NCBI RefSeq assembly: GCF_958298935.1
Contig: NC_084923.1
Span: 8,620,501-8,684,500 of the forward strand
Length of the DNA: 64,000 bases
Direction of reading: 5' to 3'
Origin: Phragmites australis
Lineage: Eukaryota; Streptophyta; Magnoliopsida; Poales; Poaceae
The notes beneath the pieces are model-generated. The model did no database searches. It saw only the letters and a program-made list of their open reading frames with translations, and was not told the origin of the DNA. Positions within the stretch are counted from its first letter, which is position 1. Each line of letters begins with the position of its first letter. Positions 48,319-60,029 of this stretch are shown here, one piece after another. The position numbers were made by a program, and so were the translations under genes.

Positions 48319-51300
48319 CATGTGTGAATCCACGGCAACCGCTGAGTCCCGTTTCGAGGACCCCGGCCGTTGCGACGTATTCATCATGGGGTACTATCTG
48401 GATGAACCCGGTGTACTCTAGGCGTGTACTCCAGGCATGGGACATCGAGCCGAAATCAGGAAGCTTTGAGACCCAACGCGAGGTCTGCATGGCAGCCCAT
48501 TCCGTAGGGGGCGCTCAAGGGCCCCACGCCTCAAACACCGGTGGCGAACCCCCGGCTTTTCGCTCAGAGGGAAACCAGCCTGGCACCGGACAGGCAGGTG
48601 CTCTAAGATAGCCCCAGCATTCCCAGCATCGTCCCGAGGAGCCCCTACACAGGGCGTTTTCAACGGTGCCGTCTTCTCTTAGGCCATCACGCCGCCCCAA
48701 CACTGGGGGCTCCCCACCTCGCAACCTATCGTCGCTCCATGCCCAGCGTCTTAACTACGAGACCATGATGCCAGCACAAAACCTCTAGACCCTACGGGTT
48801 CTCCTCAGCCACCCGCCGGTGCCCATACCGGAGGGCTCGCCATTGGCACCATGGCTACGTGATCTCGCCCTCCTGATCGAGACCATCCGACGCCAGACCA
48901 TGTCGACATGCATTGTGCCTGTCGCAATGTCCGGTGAGGCTCGCGGTCGCCACGGATCACAACCGGGCCCGTGACGGAATAGGTCCCGTGCCCCCAACCA
49001 CGGGGAGTACCCGTGGGCCACCACCAAATCGGAGTGGCCAACCCTCGGACCTACGTGAATCCCTGCGCCAACGTGACCTTTGGGGCATAATCCAGAGCCA
49101 GGTGGCCACTAGAGAGTAGGAGAACAGGGCCCGACGGGTGCTAGAAAAGTGCAAACAACCCTACCGTATGCCTTCCCCCTACAGGGAGGCATCGGACGGC
49201 TCCACCCCATTGCGAGGACCCAGAGACCGCCGTCTCTCCCCCAGGACACGCGCCGCCACCTAGCAACGAGCAGTGCCCCGTTACGGGATAGGGTGGAACG
49301 CCCTGTCTGCCAAGCTACGGGAGGTGCACTGGCCGGACAAATTCCGACCTGTCCTAGCCGAAAAGTATGACGGCTCGACCAACCCGAAAGAGTTCCTACA
49401 GATCTACACCACCATGGTGCAGGCTGCCGGAGGACACGGGAAGGTCATGGCCAAATACTTCCCTACTGCCCTGACCGGTTCCGCTCGGTCTTGGTTGATG
49501 AACCTCCCTCGCAGGTCGGTTCACTCTTGGGAGGACCTGTGCGACCAGTTCGTCGCCAACTTCTAGGGAACCTACGCCCGACCAGGGGTTGAGGACGACT
49601 AGTATCAGGTCCAACAGCGACAAGACGAGTCATTATGATACTAGATTTGGCGCTTCATTGAATGCTGGAACACCATTCCAAGGATCATGAGAGAATTCGT
49701 GGTCATAGCGTTCAAGAGGGGGGTCAAGGACCAAAAGATGGTCGAGAAGCTGGCCACCTGGGTAATCCGAAACACCACCGAGCTCTTCGAGCTCGCGAAC
49801 AAATGCGCACAGGCCACCGAGGCCCAAGAGCGGTAGATCGACTCCAGGTTGCGTCCGGCGTCCGACCGGCCCGCATCTTCCAAAGGAGCCGATCGAAAAG
49901 ACAAGAAGAGCAAGCGGAAGGCTGCACCTCTCGAGGTCTTGGCAGTCCAACAACCCAGCATTACACGCTGATGCTTCGAAAAGAAGGATGGAAAAAAGGG
50001 TAGGGGCTACTGCCCGATCCACTGTACAGATGCCCACTATCTAACCAAATGCAAGGTCGTACGAGGCATCATCCACGAGGAGCTCGGAGAGCGCAAGCAC
50101 AAACGCGGCAACCACGATGAAGACTAGGCTACCCCTGACCAGTCGGCACTGGGGTACCAGCAGGCCGACCACATGGTCCATCACATCTTAGGAGGGGCCG
50201 CGGCATATTCCTCTAATAGGGAATACAAGTCGGTGGTCCGGGAAGTGTGGGCAACCGCATTAGACCCGAGCCCACACCTCAAGTGGTCGAAGGGTCCCAC
50301 TCACCTTCAGCTAGGCTGACCATCCAGCATGCGTCAGACGCCCTGGTCGCTATCCCATCATAGTCAAACCCACGGTACAGAACATTCGGCTAGGCCGCTT
50401 GCTCGTCGACGGTGGGAGCTCGCTCAACCTTCTCTTCACCAATGCACTGGACGCCCTAAACATTCCGAGAAGCTCATTAAAGCCATCCCCACCTTTCTTC
50501 GGGATCACCCCGGGCTCCTCAGCCAAGCCGCTAGGACAAATCGTGTGTATAACGCGATCCTCGGGCAACCGACAATGGCCCAGTTCATGGCCGTTTCTCA
50601 CTACGCATACAAGGGAATCAAGATCCCTGGGCCAACAGAGGCAACGCCAAGATGGCCCTGCACTACGACAAGAGGAGTCTCAACATGGTCGAGCTAACTC
50701 CCGAGTCACAACCCGAGACCGCTGAATCCAACGAATGGCCAGTAAAAGTCCAGATCATCGCCAGCCAAGACGATCGACTTAAAGCAGTAAGCCTGGACGA
50801 CACCAACCCGACTAAGACAGTCCATATTGGAGCCTCGCTGGACCCTAAATAGGAACTCGCGCTCATCACCTTCCTCCGGGCGAATGCGGACGTCTTTTCA
50901 TGGGGTGCGTCTGATATGCCCGGAGTCCCCAGGAATGTGATCGAGCACAAGCTGTCTATATGGTCGGACGCATGACCCGTTAGGCAGAAGGCGCGTTGGT
51001 TCACGGCCGACCGAAAGGAAGCACTTCGACAGGAGATCGACAAGCTCCTAGAGGCAGACTTTATCCGGGAGGTGCAGTACCCAGAATGGCTAGCTAACCC
51101 AGTGATGGTCCAAAAGCACAATGGTAAGTGGAGGATGTGCGTCGACTTCACCGACCTAAACAAGGCATGCCTGAAAGATCTTTTCCCCCTTCCCCGAATC
51201 GACCAGTTGGTTGACTCAACTGCCGGTAGCGACCTGTTATGCTTCTTAGATGCCCGATCGGGATACCATCAGATTAGCATGTGTAAGGGGGATGAAGAAA

Positions 51301-52691
51301 AAATAGCTTCTGTTACACCCTTTGGGGTCTTTTGTTATGTAAAAATACCTTTTGGTCTGAAAAATGCCAGCGCCACTTACCAACAGTGCATTCAACTCAT
51401 TCTCTGACCACAGCTCAGGAGAAACGTCGAGACATATGTGGACGATGTGGTAATCAAAAGTTAGATCAAGACAGACCTGGTCACTGATCTCCAAGAAATA
51501 TTTGATAATCTTCAAAAGTACCACATGAAGCTAAACCCAAAGAAGTGTACGTTCGGGGTTCCGTCAGGAAAGCTGCTGTGATTCCTCGTATCTCATCGGG
51601 GGATTGAGGCAAACCCGACAAAATCGGATCCATCAACCAGATGCGGCCGCTGACCATTAAAAACTAATGGAATGCATTGCTTCTCTGAGCAGGTTCATCT
51701 CAAGGCTGGGAGAAAAGGGACTGCCACTCTTCAAACTCCTGAAGAAAAATGATCGCTTCCTGTGGACACCGGAGGCGGAAACAGCATTCCAAGAGGTACC
51801 TCTCTACCCCTCTCATACTAACCGCACCTCGGCCCAATGAGGAGCTCTTGCTCTATGTTGCCGCGACACCACAGGTCGCAAGCGCGGTCCTGATCACCGA
51901 GCGAGTGGGCCTCCAGCGACTAGTGTACTACGTCAGTGAGGTCTTACACAACGCCAAGGCTCGGTACCCACAGGCTCAGAAACTGCTACGCCATCATGAT
52001 AGTCTCTTACAAGCTCAGACACTACTTCCAGCTCATAAAATCAAGGTGATTTTCTCATTCTCAATTAGGAAAATTCTCCATAATAGAGATGCAACAGGGA
52101 GAATAGCAAAGTGGGCAGTAGAGCTCGGGGGATTTGACCTCCAATTCATCACCTGAACTTCTATCAAGTCCCAAACGCTGGTCGATTTTGTAGCCGAATG
52201 GTTGTCCTTCGAGCCCGAGCAGGCGCAGCAATCGGAGGCGGACGAGCACTGGACCATACATTTCGACAGGTCATTCACTCTAAGGGGAGCCAGAGCTGGG
52301 GTGGTTCTGACCTCACCCACTGGTGACATCCTCAGGTACGTCGTTCAATTGTATTTTCCAGCCACTAATAACACTGTTAGCGATAGGGGACTCACTACTA
52401 GTCGTAAACCAGGTGTAAAAGGAGTTTCAGTGCTCTGACCTGACAATGGCGGCATACCTCACCGAAGTGAGAAAACTAGAGCGACGCTTCATTGGCTTTG
52501 AGGTCAAGCACGTCCCTCGCAAGGACAACTTCCTAGCCGATGAGCTGACCCGTTTAGCTTCTTCTCGAGAATCTGTCCCAGTCAGAGTCTTTGAAGAAAG
52601 ACTCTCATGGCCATCTACTGCGGTCTCGAGCCAAGGTCTAGGGGATGCTCCGCTCGAAAACAGAGCACCCGAGGCAACACCTCCTTCGGCA
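48319..52691 (+). pseudogene. Gypsy gag-pol remnant with dual RNase H
   Basis: Gag starts at 48319 (MCESTATAESR) and meets TAG after 33 codons. The retrotransposon-gag core is at 49273-49566 (EKYDGSTNPKEFLQIY and GSARSWLMNLP). A knuckle-like CPIHCTDAHYLTKC follows near 50010. The protease reads LVDGGSSLNLLF (50399 on). Reverse transcriptase (51072-51640) keeps KWRMCVDFTDLNKAC, FLDARSGYHQI, TPFGVFCY and, after a stop, YVDDVVIKS. The first RNase H is at about 51690-52150. The archaeal-type RNase H is at 52230-52600 (HWTIHFDRSFTL; KHVPRKDNFLADELTRLAS). Multiple stops and frame changes throughout; integrase is absent. Confidence 0.8.
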
Positions 52692-53392
52692 ATGAGCACC
52701 AGATGTTCTGGTGTGTTCACACACTGAGCATCTGAACATCATATGAGTGTATTTCCATTCAGTGTATTGAAAAATGCTCTCTGCAAGAATTGGTCTGGTG
52801 TGAAGCTCTGATACTCACTTTCCAGTCACAGGACCATACGATGCCTTTATCACCGCCAGACTCTCCTTTTGCAACTTCTCTGCAAAAATTAGTCCAGTGT
52901 ATTATCCAGTATTCACAAACTCCCACACCGAACTATCCGATGGCTTCTTCAGATTTGTTGCCAAACTTCAAATTTCAAATTTTGTTACGCACTAAAAAAA
53001 TACTCCTGCGCTATTAGCATTGCATCACCAGATCATTCGCTGAGGTCTTCCATTTTTCACCAAAAATTTCTTTCATATAAGAAATGATCTGGTGCTCTCT
53101 AAGCCCATCGCCGGACAATCCGATGCCTTCATATTTATTTTTGCTAAAGCATAGAATTGCTCCAACGTCAGCTTCAGTACTACATCGAACCATCTAGTGA
53201 AACCAACTTTCCAGACATCGAATATTCCAGTGAGTTCATTTTTCCTGAACCCAATACAGAAACTCTAACTCCAATTTAAGTTAGCTATAAACAAAATCAC
53301 ACACAAACAAATTCATACCAATCAAGTTCAATTCTTAACATTATCAATAACTCATCAGAATTAAACCAAACACATCTCAATTTGCATTCTCA
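52692..53392 (-). repeat. 5' LTR of the SIRE-like copia, 5' portion
   Basis: Homologous to 35432-36138. It resumes at the gypsy junction and ends GCATTCTCA. It carries diverged CCGGA/TCCGGT motifs. With 45962-47300 it makes 2040 bp, close to the 2021 bp of the other LTR. Confidence 0.85.
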
Positions 53393-53397
53393 ACAAC

Positions 53398-53752
53398 CCA
53401 CCACGACACACTAAGTACATTCGTTATCGGTGTCAAAACTCCGTAGCTCTCGGAAGCAATTTGGACCGGGGTCCAGTGGTTTCGTGCATAAATATTTTCA
53501 GTCTGTACAAATTACATGCTGCAGAACACTATGAAAAATGGAAATATAGCTCAGGAATCTGAAATTGCATCTACCCCTGTGTTGGTTAATGGAAGTTAAC
53601 TGAAGACCCCTTGTTGACACGAACTCGCGAAAACTAAAGCAACACAAGAAAAACCTCCTGACACAGCAGACTGCTCGATTCTCTGGAGTTAGCTCGATCA
53701 CCACCATCCAATACACCACGAAAGTAACAGCAAATTCAGGTCACGCCGCCCA
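53398..53752 (-). other. SRO 3' flank / probable 3' UTR
   Basis: Only about 360 bp separates the SRO stop codon from the end of the copia LTR, so the native 3' UTR and polyadenylation region must lie here or extend into the LTR. No unambiguous AATAAA was seen on the minus strand. Confidence 0.45.
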
Positions 53753-56531
53753 TTAGTATCCCCGGAGTTTCTTCGCAACGGTGGTCAGAACTTTGTCGCC
53801 GATGTAGTTGCGGAGGAACTGGATGAACTGGTCTTTCTTCATTTGCCCCCTCTGCACCACAAAAAGAAATCAGCTTGTGCCATTGAATATTCAGGCTTCG
53901 GCTGTGCTCATGGAAGCAGTAGATGAGCAAATGGTTGAAGCCTTTTGCACGAAGCAATTGATCAACACATCAGCTGTTCAATATGGACTAAGTTCAATAT
54001 GGACCAAGTGAAAAGTTGATTTTGAATTTTATCTGTTGGCTTTTATAATAATTTTTTAACTTCTCAGCACATAACTTTTTAGAAATTACTCTCAGCTTTT
54101 ACTTCACTTTTCCCATAAGCTTGCTTCTGTTTCAGAAATCAGCAATCTCGTTTGGTTGTGTTTCTAGCTTTTAGTTTCTGACACCAGAGAAGTCAGAAGC
54201 AGAAGTAGCAAACAAACATGGTCTAAATTTGGCATATCATGATCAAAATGAATTAAAAAGTTTACAGAATAATGTTCACAAGTTGTTTGACAATTATGCG
54301 CAGTTCACAGATGGCAGTTCATAAGAGTCTACTAAACATGGCATGACCTAATAAGATCAGTGATATATTTTCGCAAAAGAGTTAAACTAGTTCTAACAAA
54401 ATGGGTCAATCCAATTTAAGAGAGCAAGAGAAGTAATAATTAGACACAAATTCGTTAATTAAACACAAGACTTTTCTCAAATTTGCACGGTTAAGAATCT
54501 ATTCAGACAGATTGTTTAACTGAGGGTGCTAGGCAGCAATCACCGATTTACCTTGAAGCAGTTGTAGGTCCCTTGCAAAGTCTGACACTTTTGGGATGGC
54601 ACGAACTTCTGGATCTCAGCTAGAAGCGTCGGAAACATGTCGCGAGCCACCGGAGAAGGCTTCTTCAGCTTCGAGGTCGCCTCCGATGATCCTGAAATCA
54701 CAAATTCTTCGAATCACGACATGCCATTCGATCACGACTGCAAAAATTTGTGACAATTCAGACAAGACCAGTACCTATCGTCTGAAGCTTGAGGCACTTG
54801 AAGCTGATCACGTATTCTGGGAGGATCCTTGTGTTCATGTCCTTACTCCACACAATGTACCACTGTGGATTCACCATATTGTCGACGGCGCTGTCGTAGG
54901 CATCGCTGCTGGGGCAGGGCTGGGAGGACCCTGCTGGGACAGCCTCCGCCCGGCCTATCAGCACTCGGCACAGCACGATGTGCGCCTCGCCGATCTCGTC
55001 TGCCTTGGCCAGCATCGCGCTGTTCAAAGAAAAATCATGAAGATCGTTAGCTACTGTGCATGCTTATGTTCTGATGAAGTACTGCAATGATCAGCGAGCA
55101 CTCTGTGGGGAAGTGCTGCTACCAACAACTGGCAGCTGTTTTCCCCAATTCTCGTAAGTACTCCAAAGTACTTCAAAGTTCCAACTCTAATTCCGTATTT
55201 CTTTATTTCCATATACAAATCATCAGGTTAGCAACGAGATCTTTTTCTAATAGCCAAAGAGAATTGATCGTTTTCTTCGTGATTAAGTAGTCAAAAGGCC
55301 AAAGAAAATGCAAGGACGCTGTAACTTGCTTTCTTGGAAAAGACCCAAAAAACAAGAATTTTGCTCAGGTTTTGATTTGATACGCTAACTTAAGCTACTC
55401 GAATTGATGACTAAAGTAACAAGAAATTTTCTCAAGTGATATGATAAGCTAAGCTACAAGAATATATCAGCGATTCCATGATTTACCAACCAGGAGACTA
55501 CATAGAACAGGATTTTGCTCAAAATTCGTCCGGTAAAATCGATGCAATATTTTTTCTCTCGAAAGGATGGGAATCGATGCAATTTTGATGATTTATGCTA
55601 CAGCTATATGCTTGCCATCGATCAAGAATCGAGAATTCGAAATCATCTGAATCGGAAAGCCAAAACCACTCGGAACTCACCTCGTGTAGGGGCACTGCGG
55701 CGGCGCGAGGTGCACGCCGTCGCCATGCGAGCGAGCGCCGAGCAGGTGCGCGTTGGCCCTGGCGAACCCGTGCTTTACCGCGGCGGCCACGTCCTCCGCC
55801 GGCGCGCCGTACCACGCGAACTTGGCGCTGCCGGCACCAGCGCCGCGCGCGGCGGCAAGGAGCTGCCCCTGCTGCTGGAACGCCCTGGCCCGCGCGCCCT
55901 GCGCGACCTTGCGCACCGCCGTGATCACCGCGCCCCGGGGACCCATCCCGTAGCTGAGGAAGAGCTTGCTGACCACCTGGTAGAACCTTTCGTTCTCTTC
56001 CAGCCTCGCCGCGTCCCCCCAAGCACTGCGCGCCTTCTTCTTCTTCCCGGTTCCGTCAGACCCCGCCGCCCCGCGGCTCTCCCCCGACCATTCATCGACC
56101 CCCGACGACGACTCCGCCTCGTCATCCGCCCCCGCGTCGTCCCTCTTCCGCTTCCTCCCGCTGTCGGGCACCGGGAAGAAGCACGCCCCGCGATCGTCGA
56201 TCCACCCCAGCGGGACCTCCTCGGTGGTGGCCGCGTCGATCCGCACCATCCGCAAGAAGTCGAACAGGAACCCCCTGCCCCCGTACACAGCCTCAGCGAA
56301 CACCCTCCTTTCCTGGAACGCCTGCCGCAGCTGCGGTACCGCCTCGCTGGCCACGTCGACCCACTCTCCCAGTCCCTCCTCGAAGCATAGCAGCCTCGCC
56401 GGCGCGCCGCTCCGCCTGAACTCCCGCCACCCCCGCAGGAGCTGCGCGCCGCCGCCGCTCCCGACACCAGCGCCGCCAACAGCCGCGGGCCGCAGGATCG
56501 CCGACCTGACGTCGCCGGATGAGAAGTCCAT
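53753..56531 (-). CDS. SRO: SRO protein (RCD1-like; inactive PARP and RST domains)
   Basis: Plant-specific nuclear regulatory protein that binds transcription factors through its RST domain. Four coding exons with GT-AG introns: 55681-56531, 54775-55019, 54552-54691, 53753-53851. They total 1335 bases in one frame, 444 aa. WWE-like region at about 35-120 (GWREFRR, GRGFLFDFLRMVRID); nuclear-localisation-like GRKRKRDD at 125-132; acidic/serine linker; PARP-like domain at about 180-365; RST domain at about 385-444 (MFPTLLAEIQKFVP; FIQFLRNYIGDKVL; stop after KKLRGY). In the PARP fold the usual histidine position reads AWYGAP and the usual tyrosine position reads DGVHLAP, so the H-Y-E triad is lost, as in other SROs. 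The start at MDFSSGD lies about 86 bp downstream of a TATA box. From memory it resembles rice SRO1c, a stress-related member. Confidence 0.95.
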
Positions 56532-56616
56532 CGCGCTGCTGCCGCCGAGTCCGATCTGCTGTGGTAAGCAAAGCAAAGGCTCCTTCCGTAGGGGCGAAGC
56601 GGGGACGGGGCGCGGG

Positions 56617-56624
56617 AATATATA
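56617..56624 (-). promoter_or_regulatory. SRO core promoter TATA box
   Basis: On the minus strand TATATATT lies about 86 bp upstream of the SRO start codon, within GC-rich DNA, implying a short 5' UTR. An ACGT core (CACGTC) lies further upstream at about 56677-56682. Confidence 0.55.
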
Positions 56625-56699
56625 GGTTGAGGATTGGGGAGGAGAGGGGCGGCGGCCGGGTCGGACTCCTGAGGGGCACGTCGACGCGGCGTCGGAAGG

Positions 56700-57780
56700 A
56701 AATAAGAGCGGGGCGGGCGTGTCGCGTGTTGCTCCTTTTTTAGTTGCTTCGGCCGCGCGTTTATTTTATTGGGTTGCGCGATGGCGGTTTTGCCCCTGGG
56801 AGGTGACTTGGTGGAGAAGTCTAGAAATGTCCAGTTTAGCCCTGCATCTGCTTTTCGGCTGTACCTGGTTTCTTTTCCAGTTTTGCTTCGACTACCAGTC
56901 GGCTGGTTACTTGAATTGGAAGGACCATGGAATACGTGCTTGGTATGGACACGGATTGAGTATTAGGGCAATCAGGAGAGGCCTAGACTGCCGCTCAAAT
57001 TTTTGTTTTTTTAATGAATTTTAGTGGATTTAATTCTTTTTCCTGACGTTGTAAAGGCTCAATCAATGTTATATCCTTAATTTTTAGATAGAATTTAAAA
57101 TACCAATTAATGTGCTTAAGTAATTAAAATTGTTTTGTTACCATTTTACCCTTCCTAACTCAACTACTCGAGAGTCGTTCAATACAGCAACAAACGTCCA
57201 CGCACACAACTTCGCTTTCTAGAGGTTTAGGGTTTGAGTACTGATTACATCAATCACGTTTTCTTCTTCTGATTTTTCTTGCTCCCTGTTGTGACTCGTT
57301 ATCTATCCAACATCTGCACGCTCTGCTTATTTTCTTGCTTCTCCATGAACTTCCAGTGAATGATGGTAAGTAGGCAAAAAAGGAGAAGTTGTATTAGTGC
57401 TAGTACTTCCAATGTGAATAGAGTTAATGGTACCTGCAAGATTGATTGGCTTTGAAAAGAGCAAGCAACGGTTGAGTGAAGTTAACAATGCATATAAGAT
57501 TAGAGTAATTGTATAGGTAAAATGGGTTAGATGACTCTAGAGAGTATGCAACCATAGAAGGAATTATCTGTATCCTACTGTCCGAGTATGTTATTAATAG
57601 TAGCACCTTCCAAATTTTAATACGAAGGGAATATAGATCGGGAGACATGCACACATTTAAATTACCAATACATTATTTTCTTGTGACTTATAAACCACTT
57701 ATCTCCTTCGTCAAATTGCATGAATTTCACATATAACAGCTAATTCATTGGATGGGAGGCTAGGATCGGGTTGTGGAGTT
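56700..57780. other. SRO upstream intergenic DNA
   Basis: Contains the distal promoter of SRO, then AT-rich DNA. No coding family was recognised; frames at 56719-57024 and 57424-57654 lack motifs. Confidence 0.4.
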
Positions 57781-57998
57781 GGGAGTGTTTGGATTGTGCC
57801 CGGTCTAGCTCCACCAAAACGCTGGCTCGCTCAAGGTTGACGAGCAATTTTGTCAATACACTGACAAAAAATTAACTGGACGTTGGCATCATCAGGTTGG
57901 GCAAGCTAAAAGTTAACGCTCATCCAAACAATAGCCGACTTCAACTAGATGACCTCATACTTAGCAGTGCGAGGGCCGGCTCCGATCCAAACGAGCCC
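57781..57998. repeat. MITE with GTTTGGAT-type inverted ends
   Basis: The left end GGGAGTGTTTGGATTG and the reverse complement of the right end GGGCTCGTTTGGATCG are inverted repeats of about 16 bp. Length is 218 bp. The ends resemble Tourist/Harbinger-type termini, but no 3-bp TWA duplication is evident, so the superfamily is open. Confidence 0.6.
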
Positions 57999-58816
57999 TA
58001 GATTTTTCTTTCCCGGGTGGTGATTGGTGGAGGCTTTTACTTGTGAAATAGAAAACATTTTGTTCCTGCTAGCAGCATCACAATTCTTCTCGCATGAAAC
58101 ATGCTCGCTGTACCGAATTTAATTTTGCCCTTTCTTCATACAGCGGCCATGTTCCTTGTATGCCGGGACGAAAACGGCGCGTTGCTTTCACTCCGGCGCC
58201 AGCTCTAATCTCACCCCCCCCCCCCTCCCCTTCGTTTTCTTTTTCCTTGGCGCGTAAGATTTCTCCCCACGCCGAGAACGCCACTGCTTCTTGAGACGCA
58301 AGCACGCCGCGCGGGCCCCGCCTGCCAGCGCTTGGTAAACCGTCGCTGACCTTGCGCTCCGGCGTTGACCGTCTCTCTTTCACACACTCACATGGTCAGA
58401 TACATGTGCCCTTGAGATGGACGACTTCGAATTGGCGAGGTACTGTTACGTATTTTAATGGAATACTTAGCTCCAGCCGAAACTCCGTGATGGTCAAGTT
58501 ATTTCGCCAGCAAGCTGCAAAACACATGTGGTGGAGATGGTTGGATTCATCAACTTGCTTGCAGCTGTTTACTTTCCCTTCTCTTCTCCCGCAAGTGCGA
58601 TGTCATCAGCATCTGGCACTGACACTTGCGCTGCGGCATGTTGATCATCCTTGCACGCATCATCGTGCCGCCGGATCAAATTTTAGGAACCGTTTACTCC
58701 TATTCGGGAACCCTACCCAGCGCGCAGCTTTCAGGCCTTCGAGTTTACACACAGCAGCCGCAGCAAAAAATCAGCTCCAGTTTTTCTTTTCTCTTTCTCT
58801 CTCTCTGAGGACTGGC
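57999..58816. other. Intergenic DNA, nothing recognised
   Basis: Includes a C run at about 58216-58226 and a CT-rich tract at 58785-58806. The 58352-58825 frame (157 codons) shows no family motif. Confidence 0.4.
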
Positions 58817-60010
58817 CAGGGTTAAGTTTAACAACCGGAGCTCGGTTACCGAGCTCCGGCGGTAACCGAAAATTCGCGATAACCGCGGTTACTGGTCGAA
58901 AATTCAAAAAAAATTGGAGAAAATTTATTTGGCAAAATTTGAAATTTGGAAAAAAAAATCACGATTTTAGCCGTTCGGTAACCGGTCGATTTGGACCGGT
59001 TACCGAGCGGTTTTTGCGATTTATCGAGCGGTTTTCTTGAATTTTCCACATTTTTGGTAACCGCTCGGTTTTCTCGATTTATCGAGAGGTTTTCTCAATT
59101 TTCACTGAAGTTCAACAAAAAACCCAAAAATTATCTCAATCTTGTAAAATCAATAACTAATTCATCTGAGCTTCCAATCAAGTGAAACAAATTTTGTTGG
59201 TTTCCTTGTAATATGATCTACATGGTAAAAGTATTTATACTCATAAAAAAGTTCAAAATTTTCTGTGAGAAATCGTATTTGTTAAACCAAGTTAAATGCA
59301 TAGTTTACTCTTTGCTAATCCAAAAATCATGAAACTAATTTTTTTAGTATTCTTACATGATCCTATGTCTTTTAAAAATATATGAACTCATGAATTAGTT
59401 ATTGTAACATGCATGGTTGTGTAAATATGTTGCGACTAGATTAATTCATAACTGACCCATCACACCTCAAAAATTAGTGAAACCACTTTCATTATCTTAT
59501 TTATACTATAATTTACGTAGGGAAAATAATAGTAGACATGAAAAAGTTAATTACAGTGCTATTTCTTAACATATTCACTTTATGCTTGTGAACTTTGTAA
59601 AAATCATAGAGAAATTAATAAAACTCTAAATAAAGTGAAATCAATTTTAAAGATTCTATTAAAATAATTTTTACACAAGAAAAATATGTGTTTGAATGTG
59701 ACACTTTTCCTTAACATGAGTTAATAACTGAGCCGCACGCTTCAATTTTTTTCATTTTTTTCAAACTTCCTCCCTATAGAATATGATGCAAACAACATTA
59801 TTTTTGAAATTTTTTTTCATAGAAGGTCTTAGAATTGTGTCTAGTTTTTTAAAGATTTTTTGAATTTTTTTATTTATTTTATTTTTTCGAATTTTTTGAA
59901 TTCAAATTCGGTTAACGTTCGGTTTCTGAAACCGGACCGGACCGAGAAGGTTGGTAACCGCGATTTTTGGGCGGTTACCGTCGCATTTGTGAACCGTGGG
60001 ACTAGCTACC
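58817..60010. mobile_element. Candidate non-autonomous DNA transposon (hAT-like)
   Basis: About 1.2 kb. The ends are rich in GGTAACCG/CGGTTACC words in opposite orientations (58840-59070 and 59915-59985) around a long AT-rich centre. Outermost ends CAGGGTTAAGTTTAAC and (reverse complement) AAGGGGTAGCTAGTCC are only weakly similar. The CAGGG start is hAT-like, but no 8-bp duplication was found. No transposase frame is present. Confidence 0.45.
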
Positions 60011-60029
60011 CCTTTTTCTTAGTAAGACT

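Larger units (their letters stand above)
47301..52691 (+). mobile_element. Gypsy (Tat-type) element, 3'-truncated
   Basis: It starts with an LTR (47301-48248), then the candidate primer site TTTGGCGTGCCAGGTAGGGG (48249-48268), gag, protease, reverse transcriptase, RNase H and a second, archaeal-type RNase H. It then stops before integrase and any 3' LTR. The copia LTR resumes at 52692 without visible loss of host sequence. Flanks GTGAG (47296-47300) and ATGAG (52692-52696) are TSD-like with one mismatch. Two tandem RNase H domains are a hallmark of the Tat (Ogre/Retand) lineage. The internal region is riddled with stops. Confidence 0.8.
34118..53392 (-). mobile_element. SIRE/Maximus-like copia element with nested inserts
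   Basis: Minus-strand LTR retrotransposon occupying 19.3 kb, of which about 11.1 kb is its own once the inserts at 37562-40355 and 47301-52691 are removed. The LTRs match at both ends: 34118-36138 (2021 bp) and 45962-47300 plus 52692-53392 (2040 bp together). The primer site on the minus strand reads TTGGTATCAG (45951-45960), the initiator-methionine type. A purine tract lies beside the 3' LTR (36139-36150). Possible TSD: ATAAC (34113-34117) and ACAAC (53393-53397), one mismatch. Gag, protease, integrase, reverse transcriptase and RNase H occur in the copia order. Coding is disrupted, so the element is not autonomous. Confidence 0.85.

Noticed and set aside
55515..56390. 291-codon plus-strand frame opposite SRO
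   Set aside because: It is the complement of SRO exon 1; the GC-rich coding strand leaves the antisense frame open. No family match.
55925..56479. 184-codon minus frame in SRO exon 1
   Set aside because: It is another frame of the same strand as SRO exon 1, arginine/serine-rich and without a splice partner.
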